NCBI RefSeq assembly: GCF_024323335.1 | Contig: NC_066583.1 | Location: forward strand, 18,274,665-18,338,664 | Source: Lathyrus oleraceus | Taxonomy: Eukaryota > Streptophyta > Magnoliopsida > Fabales > Fabaceae | Direction: 5' to 3' | Length of the DNA: 64,000 nt | In this document: positions 22,366 through 34,949 of the stretch, piece by piece | Position numbering within the stretch: the stretch's first letter is position 1 | Layout of the letters: each line of letters opens with the position of its first letter | Translations under genes and position numbers: made by a program | Notes under the pieces: generated by a model | The model's database searches: none | What the model saw: only the letters and a program-made list of their open reading frames with translations | Told to the model about the DNA's origin: nothing

Positions 22366-25356
22366 GAGCCAAGGCGCGCATTATTTGAATTTGGCTTGTG
22401 TTCGATTCCCATCTGCAGCGCTTATTTCAAATGCTTCATATATTTCCCATTTCCCTCCATTCATTCATATGCTATGCCTCATGCATTTTTTTATTTTTTC
22501 ATCATCTTTCATAATTCATAACTAATTGAATTTTGATCCAAAAAATATGAGGTTTTTTGCATTGTATTCCTTATTTTGTCTAGTATTTTTTGATGATTAA
22601 TTCCAAAATTGTGCTTGGCTGGATTTCTTTTTGTGCTAGGGTTTGTGAACATGTATCATATCTTGACCTTGCATTGCTATATCATTTGTGAAATGCTCAT
22701 TTTTAATCCAATGCTTCTGAAATTTTACATGTTGAAACTAGACTTATGGCTTGAAATTATGATGTTGATTTGGTATTTTTATCATGTGTCATTTCTGTTT
22801 TATGATCATGCTAAGGTAGGTGTGACAATTTGTGTCACACCTTTGCTTGTTCAACTTATGTGATGTGTTTGCCATGCCAAATGAATTCTAAATGTCCTGA
22901 TTTTTTTATGATGCATATTAAGGATGTTGTGAATGATCATGATTTTTGTTGGATTTTTTTGGATCATTTCTGATTTAATTGAGATTTTTCATTCTGGATG
23001 GTCACATTTGAGTTTTCAAAATGCCTTGAACTTCATTTGATTGTGAAATGCTTGTTCTTTATCCAATGAATGTGAAACTTTGCATACTATTTCTAGACAT
23101 GTTGAATGTTGTTTTGGACTTGGTTTGAGGTTTTTACCATGATCCGTTTCTGTTTTGTGCCTATGCTAAGTTGGTATAACAATTGGTGTCACACATGTGC
23201 TTATTGTGTTTGTCTTGACTTATGCTATGTGATTTCCATGTCTAATGATGTCCAATGCCTCTAATTTTTTGTGTGATGATCATGTTATATGTCCTGTTTA
23301 CTCATGAATTTTGCCAAGATTATTTGAATCATTTTTGATTTAATGTGCATTTATTGTTTCTGATGTCACAATGTGGTCACAGTTTGCATACCTTGCCATG
23401 TTTGGTTCATGAAATGGATTTGGTAATTGATATTGAGATGAGACCTTTTGGATTGTTTCAAGATGGGTTTGAAGTTGATTCATGTTAATTTTCAGCTTCT
23501 GTTTTAAATTTTTTCTCCATCTTTGACCCTAGGCTTTGACCTAGTGGTTGGTTGCTTATGTTTGAGCTTTGATTTCAGGTGGAGCATTCAAGTTCCATAG
23601 TTGTTGGTGCTCTATCACTTGAGCCTTTGATGTTTACTTTTGACTACTAACCTTGTGTGTTTTGTAGGGTTGTTAACTCATTTGAGTTTGACTTGTTGGC
23701 TTATGCCTTTGCTCATTGGGTTTGACTGTTTGATATTCATGATTGTCTGTTTGTCTGTATAGTTGTACTGATTTGTTTGATGTTTCCACAGGTACATAAG
23801 TTGCTTAAGTTCATTTTGAACTTGCTTTTGCTTGGTTGCTTAACCACTTAGGTATAACCTCTAATCTTCATGTAGTCTGAAAGACCTACTGTTATTGGTA
23901 GGCACCTGTCTGAAGCCCTCCTTAAGAGGCAATGCTTGTGTATGTTTATTTTTGTGCCAAGTAGGAAAAGTCCTTTGATAAGGCAATTGGCAGATAAAAG
24001 AGATGTGTAATCCATCTCCTGCTATTCAATGTGTCATCCACTTTGCTCACACACCATGTGTTGATGCATTGTGGATATTAACCCAAGATCCATGTTGTGT
24101 CAGTCTTGTGGAGAAGAGTTCCTACTTTATGAACTCCCACACCTTCTATTGTTTAAAAGCTCTCCCAGGCCAGGGATAAGAGCTATGAGGCACACCCCTC
24201 ATCTTCATTTCATCTGCTTCACCCTAACTCTCAATGTTAGGGTTAATGGCTAACATCACCCTGTTACAGTGGCTTGTTTGTCGAGGTTGACATGACCCCT
24301 TGACTAAAGCCTAACCTTGTGTGAGCCCATCTGTTTGTATATAGTGTGTGTGCTTGCTCTTGTGCTTGTGTGACTTTGCTTGTGCTGTTTAGGATAGCTT
24401 GCTGCCTGTGCAAGTTAGATAGAAACCTCAACCTAGGACCATTGTGGATTGCATGATAACTATTAGGCTCGAGTCAGTCTCCCTTCTAGTTTGTCATTTC
24501 CCAGTCTCTGGTTTAGAAGGAGTTTCTCCCCTGTTAAGGGGAACTACGTTGCCCTGATCCTCATACCAGATGAGGTACGTAGGCAGGAGATCGTGCGAGA
24601 TCTCTCCGGGCACCTTTTTTCCTTTTGTGTGTGTGTTTGCTTGACAGTTATTAGGCTTGAGTGCCAGACTCCCTATTAACTTGTCTGTTTGTTAACCTTC
24701 TTGTGTGTGTTAGGAGTTGGATGTAAGACTAGCGATTGGCATTCCGTATGCTATTGGTGTTTGTTTGTGTGGAGTCTGACGTAAGTCCAACGATTGGCAG
24801 TTGGTTTCCTGTGTGTGTTTGTTGGTTCGGAGTCTGATGTAAGTCCAGCAATTGGCATTTGGTTTCCATGTTTGCCTGTTTGTTTGGAGTCGGACGTAAG
24901 ACCAGCCATTGGCAGTCTGTTTCCATTTGCGTGTTTCTTTTGACGTCTCAGCGTCTATGCGTGTGTTTTGTTTCGGCGTGCGTGAGCCGAACGACGGTAG
25001 CTCTGATTCTCATTCCATATAAGATACGTAGGCATAGGATGCGATATCCTAGCGAGCCCGTTCCCCTCTTCTTCCATCTGTGTCTTATTTCAGCGTGTGT
25101 GCATTTCTTTGAGCAGTTTTGGCAACCTTATTCTATCTTTCTGAGCGTGGATCCCGTCGAGTACGACGGATGCGTAGGGGTGCTAATACCTTCCCTTCGC
25201 ATAACCGACTCCCGATCCCATCTCTCTTTGGTCACGAGACCATGTCTTTTCCAGGTTTACTTCGAGCGTTTCCTTTCCCTCTTTGGGATAAATAACGCAC
25301 GGTGGCGGCTCTGTTTGTTTTGTTTTGCCCGCCGGTTGTTTTTCGCGGATGCGACA

Positions 25357-26502
25357 GAGGGTTGAAGGCCCAGCCACAACCAACGGTGTAGGTCTCGGAT
25401 AGTCATATGGCATAAGATACTTTGATGCTCTCTGTCTGACCCAAGAAGTATACGGCTCCAAAGCAATGCAATTCTTCGGACCCAATTCAATTCTACCCTT
25501 CTTGTGAATACTGCGCCAAGCGCGGACCATCCTGGATTTCAGGCCTTGGGGATCTTTACCCTTCTGAAAGAACACACCTTCTAACAAAATGTTATGAGGT
25601 TTATCCTTTAGGGGGAACCCAAGCTGACGACGTGCTAAGATAGGATTGTAGCTGATCCCACCACATGTACCAAGAAGAGGCACATTAGGGAATTCACCAC
25701 AATAATCAATGATCTGAACTGTATCATACACGCGATCATACCAAGAGATATCATCATTAGTGAGAGACATGAGTCTCGTAGACCACCGTAGACATCCCTT
25801 GTTCTCCTTGAAAGCAACCTTCTGCAGTAAGTGAGAAATAAACCACTTATACAACAGAGGCAAACAACACACAATAGCTCCTCCACCCTTTGCATTCCTC
25901 AGATGCAAAGAGAAATAGGCATCACCCAACAGAGTCGGAACGGGATTAAGAACAGAGAAGATCCTAATGGCGTTCACATCCACAAATTTTTCGATGTTGG
26001 GGAACAATACCAACCCATAGATGAGCAGCACAAAGAAAGCCTCAAAGGCATCCTCACTCATGGCCTTCCCATAAATGGTAGCTTGAGTGATGAGGAACTC
26101 GGAAGGAAGACCCTGAATTCCACCTTTGGTAGTCATATGAGCTTTAATCAGGGATTCATCTATGTGCAACAAGTCTGCGATCTCTCGAGCAGTCGGAATA
26201 CTCTCTAAGCCACTGAACGGCACCTGATCCAGAATAGGAATACCCACAAGATGAGCATACTCCTCAAGCGTAGGCAATAGCTGAAAGTCTGGAAAAGAGA
26301 AGCAGTGATACAGAGGATCATAGAACTGCGCCAGAGTACTCATCAACCCTTCGTCAACCTGAGTAGTCAACAGAGGCAGAAGCTTCCCATAACGAGCTTT
26401 GAAACCCAAGGGATCTAATACATAAGATGTCAGATTCCTTAACTCTTTCACGTCGGGCTGTCTAAAGCTGTACTTCTTTGTATGCCTTTTCGGTCTTTCC
26501 AT
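25357..26502 (-). pseudogene. Element B ORF1 remnant (unknown function, PMD-like)
   Basis: About 382 residues starting at the minus-strand ATG at 26502 (MERPKRHTKKYSF), truncated at 25357 by the LTR end of fragment D. It is collinear with element C's ORF1: FYDPLYHCFSFPDFQLLPTL at about residues 55-75, a GLPSEFL motif, LIYGLVLFPN, NPVPTLLGDAY, CCLPLLYKWF, and a C-terminal YDYPRPTP region. ORF1 before gag is a hallmark of Ogre elements and its role is unknown. The FxxYDP...F.F.D.QL.PTLEEY pattern resembles the start of the plant mobile domain, but I could not test this. The open frame that continues past 25357 is LTR sequence, not protein-coding. Confidence 0.85.
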
Positions 26503-27499
26503 GTCTGAAAAATTTGCAAATAAACCCTTTAAGTTCCTTGAAAATTTTCTGATTTTTCTGATGACATGAATGCAGATGAATGCATGAATGCATGAATGCA
26601 TCAATCACACTCAAGGATCGAGCAAAACACACCAGACAAAGGTCATGGGAAAGCTCATAGTATCCTTAATATCAATCATCCATTTTGGTGGATTATGGTT
26701 TTCACCGTGTCGACACCCAAGTTCCATTGATATTAACGGTACATGAACCGGCTCAATCATCCTTAATATCAATCATCTGTTTTTGGTGGATTAGGATTTA
26801 CACCTTATCAACACCCAGGTTCCATTGATATTAGGGATGTCTGAACGACTCAACCATGAATCACGGGTTTGTTGAGAGTCACGAGCATGGAGTCTCGGTT
26901 AAGAACCACCCAAAGGGAGTGTACTAGGGTTTAAACCTGCCGAACATGTTCTACCAGAGGTTCCCATAGTCATTATCCCATCTTTTGAATATTATCGGAG
27001 GAACGAATACTCGTATTCCAAAAATATTCTCAAGAGAGACTTTTATGAGTGTAGTATCGCGTAACAATCGCATCAGATCTTACATCTGAACGACCTCCGC
27101 ACTACGTCCTAAAATAGTCCAAGATGGGCTTGGTAAACTAAGGTCCTTGGCTTCTAAGGCACATGATTGAAAGAATAATGCCTAACCACAAATGACTTGT
27201 GTGACATTATTAATTCAACATGACCTCCACCAAGTGAATGGACTCGCAAGTTAACTTGCTAAGGAATACTCCACACAAGTCGACAAGACTATGCCATTCT
27301 CCTATCCTAAGGTGCACTCGAGTTCGGGTATAGAACTCATCTCACAGAGATCACCAAGCAAACAACAATTGTATATCAAGCAATTCAAACATTACAATCA
27401 ATACAGTAATCCCAAATTGTACAAAAAATATGTCATATAACAAGTAAACAATATCACACAACAAGGGTGAAAAGTAGGCAAAACCACCAAGGAATTTAT
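26503..27499 (-). other. Element B leader (PBS to ORF1)
   Basis: About 1 kb of non-coding leader on the minus strand. It contains a short tandem repeat TGAATGCA (26576-26602) just before ORF1, and two copies of a hairpin module at 26666-26736 and 26763-26833. On the sense strand a TTTTTCAG stands two bases before the ORF1 ATG and looks like a 3' splice site. Confidence 0.75.
26666..26833 (-). repeat. Duplicated inverted-repeat module in element B leader
   Basis: Copy 1 has perfect 11-bp arms TTAATATCAAT (26666-26676) and ATTGATATTAA (26726-26736). Copy 2 has the same left arm (26763-26773) and ATTGATATTA (26824-26833). The loops are homologous, about 50 nt, with a shared ggtggatta and acaccca. 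The two copies lie 97 bp apart. Confidence 0.85.
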
Positions 27500-27517
27500 T
27501 CCCCAGCAGAGTCGCCA
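27500..27517 (-). other. Element B primer binding site
   Basis: On the minus strand this reads tggcgactctgctgggga, identical to C's PBS, six bases after the LTR end. Ogre elements are described as using a tRNA-Arg primer. I recognise the site by its place and by its identity with element C. Confidence 0.88.
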
Positions 27518-27523
27518 CTTTTC

Positions 27524-30500
27524 TGTAGCGGTGTATTCGTCACTTTATGATTTATTGATTAAACCAAAAGCAAAGCATACAAGGAATCGAGTCGCCACCG
27601 CACTTTTATTTGTCCAAAGGAATGGCTAAAAAGCGAACAAAAGCCTAAGAAGTTTTACACATGGAAAACTAATGAAAAGATCAAAGATCTGGGTAAGGGG
27701 TTAATTACGCAATGGGAAGGTGTTAGGCACCCAAAACGTGAGGGAAGAGATGAGAAAAGAATATACAAATTATTATTTTTGTGTTTGAACGGAAGAACCC
27801 GTTGCCTACGTACCTTTCCATGGAAGGTAAGGATCAAAACGCCGTAGTTCGGCTAAAAGATTTCCAAAATATGAGTGAATTTATTTTAAAAACAAAAGCC
27901 CTAAGGTCTTTCGTTATCCACGGGAGAAAACTCAACCTTATACGAACAACAAGTCACCATGTGAGAAAAGCTTCAACTTGCTAGTGAGGGGTTAACCCTA
28001 TAATAAGCAAGGAAGTCTTACAATTCAATCAATAAGGACAAAAGGTGAGATTAACATCAACCAACTAGGATAAATCAAACCTATGGCTAATGTATGAAAA
28101 CTTAATCAAGAAAGTGGACCAAGCCACAAAACAATTGAATGAGTGGAATTAATCAATTAGAATTTATTCACAAAAGATGGTTAAAGTATGATTAGAATTC
28201 AATTCAAAAGAAGTATTGTGAAAATGAAGTTTGAAAATCAAAGGCTTAAGGCCTAGGTTTCTAATTTGAAAAGAAATGAAAATGTTTGCACAATATTTTT
28301 CAAGTTAGATTAGCATGCCAAGGGATGTTTAAAGAAACAAAAGGATGGGAGGGTGAGGGAGTAAAACTTCTTAGATGTTCACCTCTTGAGATCATATGTA
28401 GATGATCCAAGTGATTCCTTTGGAATAGGCAACACGCAAATAACAGATAAACAAAAATACCAGGCAAGGCCAACAAAGATGGATACCGGATGCCAATCAA
28501 TGGACTTACACCAATCTCACTAAACCAAGAACAAACAGATGGATACCGAATGCCAATCACTGGACTTATACCAATCTCACAAAATAGAAAACAAATGATG
28601 GATACCGGATGCCAATCAACTGGACTTATACCAATCTCCAGGGAATGATCATAGGAAACAACTAACAATAAATGGACTTACAATTGACTCCTCACATACA
28701 ACAAGCAAAAAAAATGCAAAAAGCAAGTGGAAACAAGTTTCCAATAAATGGTCTTACACTCGACTCCAAGGAAATAGGATGCCAATCAATGGTCTTAGTC
28801 CCAACTCCTCCCAGATCATAGGAAACAACTGCCAATAAATGGACTTACAATTGACTCCTCAATGGACAAACAAAGATGTCACAAAGATATGAACAATGAT
28901 CAAGAAATGATATATAATTAATGATGATAAATGCACAGAGGCACACATAAGCAAATATACACAGATGAATTAAGTAAGCAAACAAGTCAATTAACACACA
29001 CTATATACAATCAATTAGGCTCAAGCAAGGTTGGGCTTTACAGCCAACTGGAATGGGGTATTTTGAGCTCTTAACCCTAACATTGAGAGTTAGGGTGAAG
29101 CAGATGAAATGGAGATGAGGGGTGTGCCTCATAGCTCTTATCCCTGGCCTGGGAGAGCTTTAAGCAATAGAAAGTGTGGGAGTTCAGAAAGTAGGAAACT
29201 CTTCTCCACAATTGTTTGACTTTATAAGATCTTGGGTTATTATCCACCATGCATCAACACATGGTGTGAGCAAGGTGAATGACACACTGAGTAGCAGGAG
29301 ATGGATTACATATCTCTTTTATCTGCCAATTGCCTCATAAGAGGACTTTTCCAACTTGGCACAAAAGATAAACAAACAAAAACATGGCCTCTTAAGGAGG
29401 GCTTCAGACAGGTGCCTACCAATAACAGTAGGTCTTCTAGACTACATGAAGAAGAGGGATTATACCTAAGTGGTTAAGCAACCAAGCAAAGCAAAGTTCA
29501 AAATGAACTTAAAGTAACTTATGTACCTGTGGAAACACTAAACAAATCAGTACAATGCTTAGACAAATAAATAACAGTCAATAAGCAACCAACAATCCCA
29601 ATGTACAAAATGTGTAAGCCAAAAGTCAAACTCAAATGAGTTAACATCAACCTACAAAACACACAAAGATTAGTAATCAAAGGCAAACATCAATGATCAA
29701 GTGATGAAGCATCATTAACCATGGAACTTGGATGTTCAACCTGAAATCAAAGCTCAAAGATAAGCAACAAACCACTAGGTCAAAGTCTAGGGTCAAAGGT
29801 GAAGAAAAAATTCAAAACAGAAGCTGAAATTTAACATGAATCAACTTTAATCACATCTTGAAACATTCCAAAAGGTCTCACATCAATATCATTCACCAAA
29901 AGCATTTCATGATCAATTGAAGTTCAAGGCAATTTTAAAGCTCAAATGTGACCAACCAGAATGAAAAATCTCAATTAAATCAGAAATGATTCAAATAATT
30001 CCAACAAAATTCAAGCACATTCAAGACATTTAACAAGATCATCATACAAAAAATCAGGGCAATTGGACATCATTTAGCATAGAAATCACATGGCACAAGT
30101 TGGACAAGCAAAGGTGTGACACAAATTTTCACACCAACTTAGCACAATCATAAAACAGAATTGATAATTGATAAAAATACCAAATCAACACCAAAATGTC
30201 AAGCAATGTGTCTAGTTTCATCATGCAAAATTTCACATTCATTGGATCAAAGATAAGCATTTCACAAAGGTGTAAGCAAGGCAAGGTCAAATAAGCATAT
30301 GTACTCAATCATTCTAGCACAAAAAAATATCCAGCCAAGCACAACTTGTAAAATCATGATGATAAAAAAATTAGAGAGAATAAAGATCACAATGCAAAAA
30401 ACCTGGTAATTTTCTGATCAATTTCCAAATTGATATGATTTTTACAAGATGAGAAAATAAAAAAAAACAAGTGAAGCAAAGCATGGAATATATGGAGGGA

Positions 30501-31039
30501 ACATGGAAAAAGTGTGAAGGCATTTGAATTTCGCTGGCGCCAGGAATCGAAATCAGACCACATTTGAATATGCTGGCGCGCCAAGGTGCAACGCACCGTT
30601 TCATTTAAACAACGTGGCAAGGTCAGCGCTGATGTAGGCAAGTCAAAGCAACGTGAGCCAATTATAATGCAAGGTAAGCAAAACGTGGACCAATCATGGA
30701 CAAACCCTAGTACAGCTTGGCAAGGAAACAGAATAGCGTTGCTAACACATGAAAAGCGTGGCCTAAGGATATTCGTAGCTAATTCTCAGATTCGTAGCAA
30801 AAACTGTAGCAATTCTGGAAAAATGAAGAACACTCAAAGGTTGAAGATGAAGATCATGAAGATCTTCATCTGGATTTTCCGGAAAATCTTAAACATGTCC
30901 AGAAATCATCCAAAAGCATACCAATCGCTTCATCATGCAATGTACATCAAGAATCCATAATTATTTCATGCAAAAACATCCAAACACGCACGGATCGAAG
31001 AAAATAAAGTTCATCATCAAAACTTCAATTAATCATATC
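27524..31039 (-). repeat. Element B 5' LTR, 3'-terminal part
   Basis: Matches 8874-12470 of the other LTR apart from scattered substitutions and an 81-bp deletion at 27737/27738. It is cut at 31039 by element C and resumes at 57787. Confidence 0.93.
31035..31039. repeat. Element C target-site duplication, left copy
   Basis: ATATC lies directly before C's TGTAGCACC and directly after its other end at 57782-57786. The unoccupied sister sequence in B's 3' LTR has a single ATATC followed by TAGCTC. Confidence 0.96.
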
Positions 31040-34000
31040 TGTAGCACCTCAAATTTGCACCTATCATTATACATACATTTTCATATTAGGTCATAGCATG
31101 TCATGATCCATTGCATAGCATTTGCATTGTCCCTCAGTTGTCTCAAGTGCAAGCAATCAGAATTAGGTCAAACTAATCTTCTGATCAGTCAACCAAGCAA
31201 GCAAAAGAATTTCTCATTGAATCAAGGCCCTAAGGTTTGTGCAACAAGTTCACATGACTTGGAGGTCTATTTGAAGTATTTTGGTCAAGGGTTAAGGGCT
31301 CAGAGGTCAGCAGTTCATGCCCAGACAGTCAAGAACCCTAAAAAAGTCAACTATCAGTCAAAGCAGTGGATGGTGGTCATTCTTGTGGAATTTAGGCACC
31401 ATGGTCAATAATCAAGAGTTCATACAACTTGGGACATCATTTGAAGTCAAGTCCTCAAGGAATCAGGGTTTGGAATTCATCAATCAATGCATAATCAGTC
31501 AGAAACCCTAAAAGTCAACTGTTGGTCAACTGTCCATTTAATCAGTGATTGGATGATTGGATTTGGTTTGTGAGAGTTCATTCATGTCCAAATAGTCATC
31601 ATACATCATGCCAAACACCATCATGGAAGAATTTGAAGCCAGATCATGAATTTCCCAAAATGGAAACTGGGCCTGTAACTGAAACCTGCCATAAATGGAA
31701 AGTCTTGATCCTCAAACTTACATTGTGATACAAGCCTCAAATGAATTTTTGCCCAACATGAAAGTTGAAGATCTTGTTCTCCCATTTCCAAAAAGTCCTA
31801 GAACTCTCAATTCCCATGTATGGTTGGCAAGTTATGATCGAATCGATTTTAGAAAATCTTGAACTTCAAAGGGCCATATCTCCCAAACCGTTTGGCCAAA
31901 TTTGGTGGGGTTTTTTCCTACAAACCACATTTTTCATCCTCTTTCCAAAAATATAAATTTCATGACCCAAAACTTCACCAATCAAAATGGCAAATTTTGA
32001 CCTTTTTCATTTAAATGTAAGTTTGACCAAGAGTTGACTTTTTGACTCAAACATTTTTTCAGCATTTGGCCAATTGTAAAAGCTCATAAATGTCATTTAG
32101 AGTGTGTTTGCAAAGTCAAATTATGCAGCACATGTGAATCTTGCTTGGTTGCTTGAATTGTAAGAAAGGTACAAATGCACCATACTTGTCCATGCCTTGC
32201 CTTGTACCTCAAGAGGACAGCAATTATGCAGCATTCTTGATCATTCTTCTGTCACTTTTGAGGCCTTGTAGTGCAGCCATACTCCAATAGTACATATGGC
32301 CATGTTTGTTTACTTGAATTTTGGAAAATGAGTACAAAGCAACCATTCATCCATGTTTCCACACCTTAATTTGTACTATCCAACAGCAGGGCATGGCATG
32401 ATTTTCTGTCACTGATAGCAGCATTGGAAGCAAGGAGCAAAGGAACCAATCTTTCATTCACCTTGCCCTCACCCTGCTATGGGCATCTCACCCTTTCTGC
32501 CAAAAGAAAAATGACATAGATCTGGCCCTCACCTTGTTTCTTCGGTCAAGAACAAAAAACACCTAAGCCAAAGCCTTTGCCCTTTCTTTTGCATCATTTT
32601 CTGTCATACACACACACATAGAACAAACAACCCTGCCACAAAAATAACTAAATCTCCAAACCAGCAAAAAAGGCACCACACCCCTGTCATGAAAAGATCC
32701 TGCATCATTTTTCCTGCCCTTGGTAGACAACAGCAACCTGGTTCATAAAAAATAAACTCACTTGCATTATGCCAAACCTTGCCTTGCATTGTCTAAAAAA
32801 AAACTGCACCATTTCCCTGCCATAACAAGACCATTAGCAGACAAAAACAAACTGACTGAGGCCAAAATCTTGATTTCCCTCTCATTTGGCACTGTTGGAA
32901 AACTGTCAAAAACTCCATCTTTCATGGCTATGCTTGGTACTGCAGAGACCAATCTTGTTCATTTTTCTGCCACACCACAAAATCCTAGCAGCAGACCAAC
33001 CAAAGGTTCTTGGACCTGGCCTTGCATTTTCTAAAAATTGTCCAAACACAAGAGTGCCAAAACCTTGCCAACAAACTTGCTAGCAGCATACCACCATACA
33101 GCAGCCACAGACCAAAACATCCATTCTCCTCTCATCTTGCATTTTTTGCACAAAGGGAGTTCTGAGCAAAACATCAAAAAACCCTTGAACCACCTTCATT
33201 ATTTCTTCATCTGGACTCCATTTGGAAGTGATTTGCTGCATCAGACATCCTCTGCATAGCCATCTTCATGTCCTGTTTTCTCAAAGCTCAACAAATGGCA
33301 AATCGAGCTGTGAGATTTTCCAAGCATTCTTGAGCTTGTCTACACCAAGTATCCTTCATTGCCAAGCACAAGGAAGGACTGTTCGAGCACAACAACTTCA
33401 AAACACCACTGCATCACCATTGTGCTTCAAATTTGGTAATATTTCGAACTTCATCATTCATTAAGCCATGCCATGTTTCATGTAGGTCTTACTTAGTAGG
33501 ATGATTTAAGCTTTGAATCACATTAAATGGATGACTATGCTGTGAGATATCTTGATTTTCATTTTGGTGAACAAATGCATTTTTCATCGATTTAGCTTGG
33601 TTATAATGATTTGGTGAAAAGTGGTGCCATGTTTGTGATACTGAATGTTTGATGATGCTATTGGTGCAATTAATTTTGGGATCTGAGCATTTTGATTTTC
33701 CTGCTTACATGAAAATGATGATCATGCTGTTACCTTAAAACCCTAATTCTGTCCAGAGTTTCTCACTGTTAATGCTTGTTTGGTGGATGGTTGATGTTGC
33801 TTGATGGTCACTATGCCATGACATTGTGTGTTTGTGTTTGAAACTTGTTGGATGTTGATGAATCATAAACATGAAATTGGTGTTGCTTACCCTGCTAAGT
33901 GATTTTTGTTTTCTTTGATGTTGATTAAGCATGAGATGAGTTTATGCAGGCTGCTGTTTAAACCCTAGTCTTCCAGAAGCCTACATGAATTTAGTGGCTT

Positions 34001-34921
34001 ACTATTGTTCTAGTTGTGTGAGAGCCAATACTATGCTATGCCCTGCTGTTGTTATTAGTATTTGCATGATCATTTGTTACTGCTATGCTGAAAATGATGT
34101 GTACCCCTGCTGTTTTGCTGCCTTAAGCTGCCAAGGAAATCTCATGAATATGATGTATGCTGTTGTTCATGATTGGTGGTTTGAATGATGATTAGTGATG
34201 AATACATGTTACCATGCTGCTAAACCCTGCCATGATAAATCCTGTGATTTTTCCAGAAAACTAGATCATGTATGTTGGCTGATGTTTGTCTGTTGGTGTT
34301 AGAAGTTTGTTTTGATGTTGGTAACTACACAATGAACCATGCCTAGAAAATCCATGTGAATCATGTTTGAATGCTGTTTGATTGGTTGTTTATTTGTTGG
34401 AATTTCAATTGATTACTTGATGCTGTCAATGCCCTGCTGTTTGAAAAAACCTCTTAACTTGCTTGTAAAATCCACATGATTGATGTTTGGTTGTGTTGGT
34501 CGTGGATGCTTGACTTATGTATTGTTACATGTTGCTGTTCATTTTTGTTGTTTCTGGTTGATTGATCAAGCTGAATGATGAGCCATTGCTGTTGTTTGTT
34601 TTGTTTTGGATCGATACCATGAGCTTGATGCATTGCCCTGCTGTTTTGAGTTTGTTTGTTGGACTTCATTTTGATTAATTGCATGAAGTTACATGAGTGA
34701 GAATGCCAAGCCATGCTGCTAAAACCCTGTTGCTGTCTTGAACTTAGCCCAGAAATCCATATGTTTTGTGTTACCATGCTGTTGATTGCTTGCTGAATAA
34801 ATGCTGTTGTATGCTAGTCAAGTTTTTGTGTTGCTGTTGATTGCCATATGCCATGTATGCTGTAAAACCCTAAGGGTTTATGAGAAAAACCAGAAATTTG
34901 GGCTCCTTTGGCCAATACACT

Positions 34922-34949
34922 GTTCCATTGGCTGAGAGCCAATGGGAAC
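34922..34949 (+). promoter_or_regulatory. CCAAT-box hairpin in C 5' LTR
   Basis: GTTCCATTGGCT and AGCCAATGGGAAC pair over 12 bp with one bulged G and a three-base GAG loop. Each arm carries a CCAAT box on opposite strands. The copy in the 3' LTR is 54607-54634. Regulatory role inferred only. Confidence 0.6.

Larger units (their letters stand above)
19638..25356 (+). mobile_element. Fragment D: 3' UTR and 3' LTR of another Ogre element
   Basis: The sequence is opposite in sense to its host element B. It contains part of a 3' UTR, a PPT and one complete LTR, but no 5' LTR and no coding region. Its right end joins B's ORF1 at 25356/25357 at a clean LTR terminus (...GCGACA). Its left end is an abrupt junction with B's RNase H. 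This fits an insertion of D into B's ORF1 followed by one deletion that removed D's 5' part together with B's ORF1 end, gag, protease and RT. Confidence 0.85.
20283..25356 (+). repeat. Fragment D 3' LTR (5.07 kb)
   Basis: Starts TGTAACACCTC after the PPT and ends GCGACA at 25356. The terminal 150 bp (gggataaataacgcac, then ggtggcgg) closely match the end of C's LTR. Landmarks: a TATA-like box at 21510-21517, a hairpin at 22345-22365, a 27-nt stem-loop at 24158-24184, and repeated gtaagtccag/gattggca motifs at about 24725-24915. Conserved blocks are shared with B and C. No supported genes. Confidence 0.92.

Noticed and set aside
25183..25356. Continuation of element B ORF1 into a further 58 residues
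   Set aside because: This part is the end of fragment D's LTR in antisense; ORF1 homology stops at 25357.
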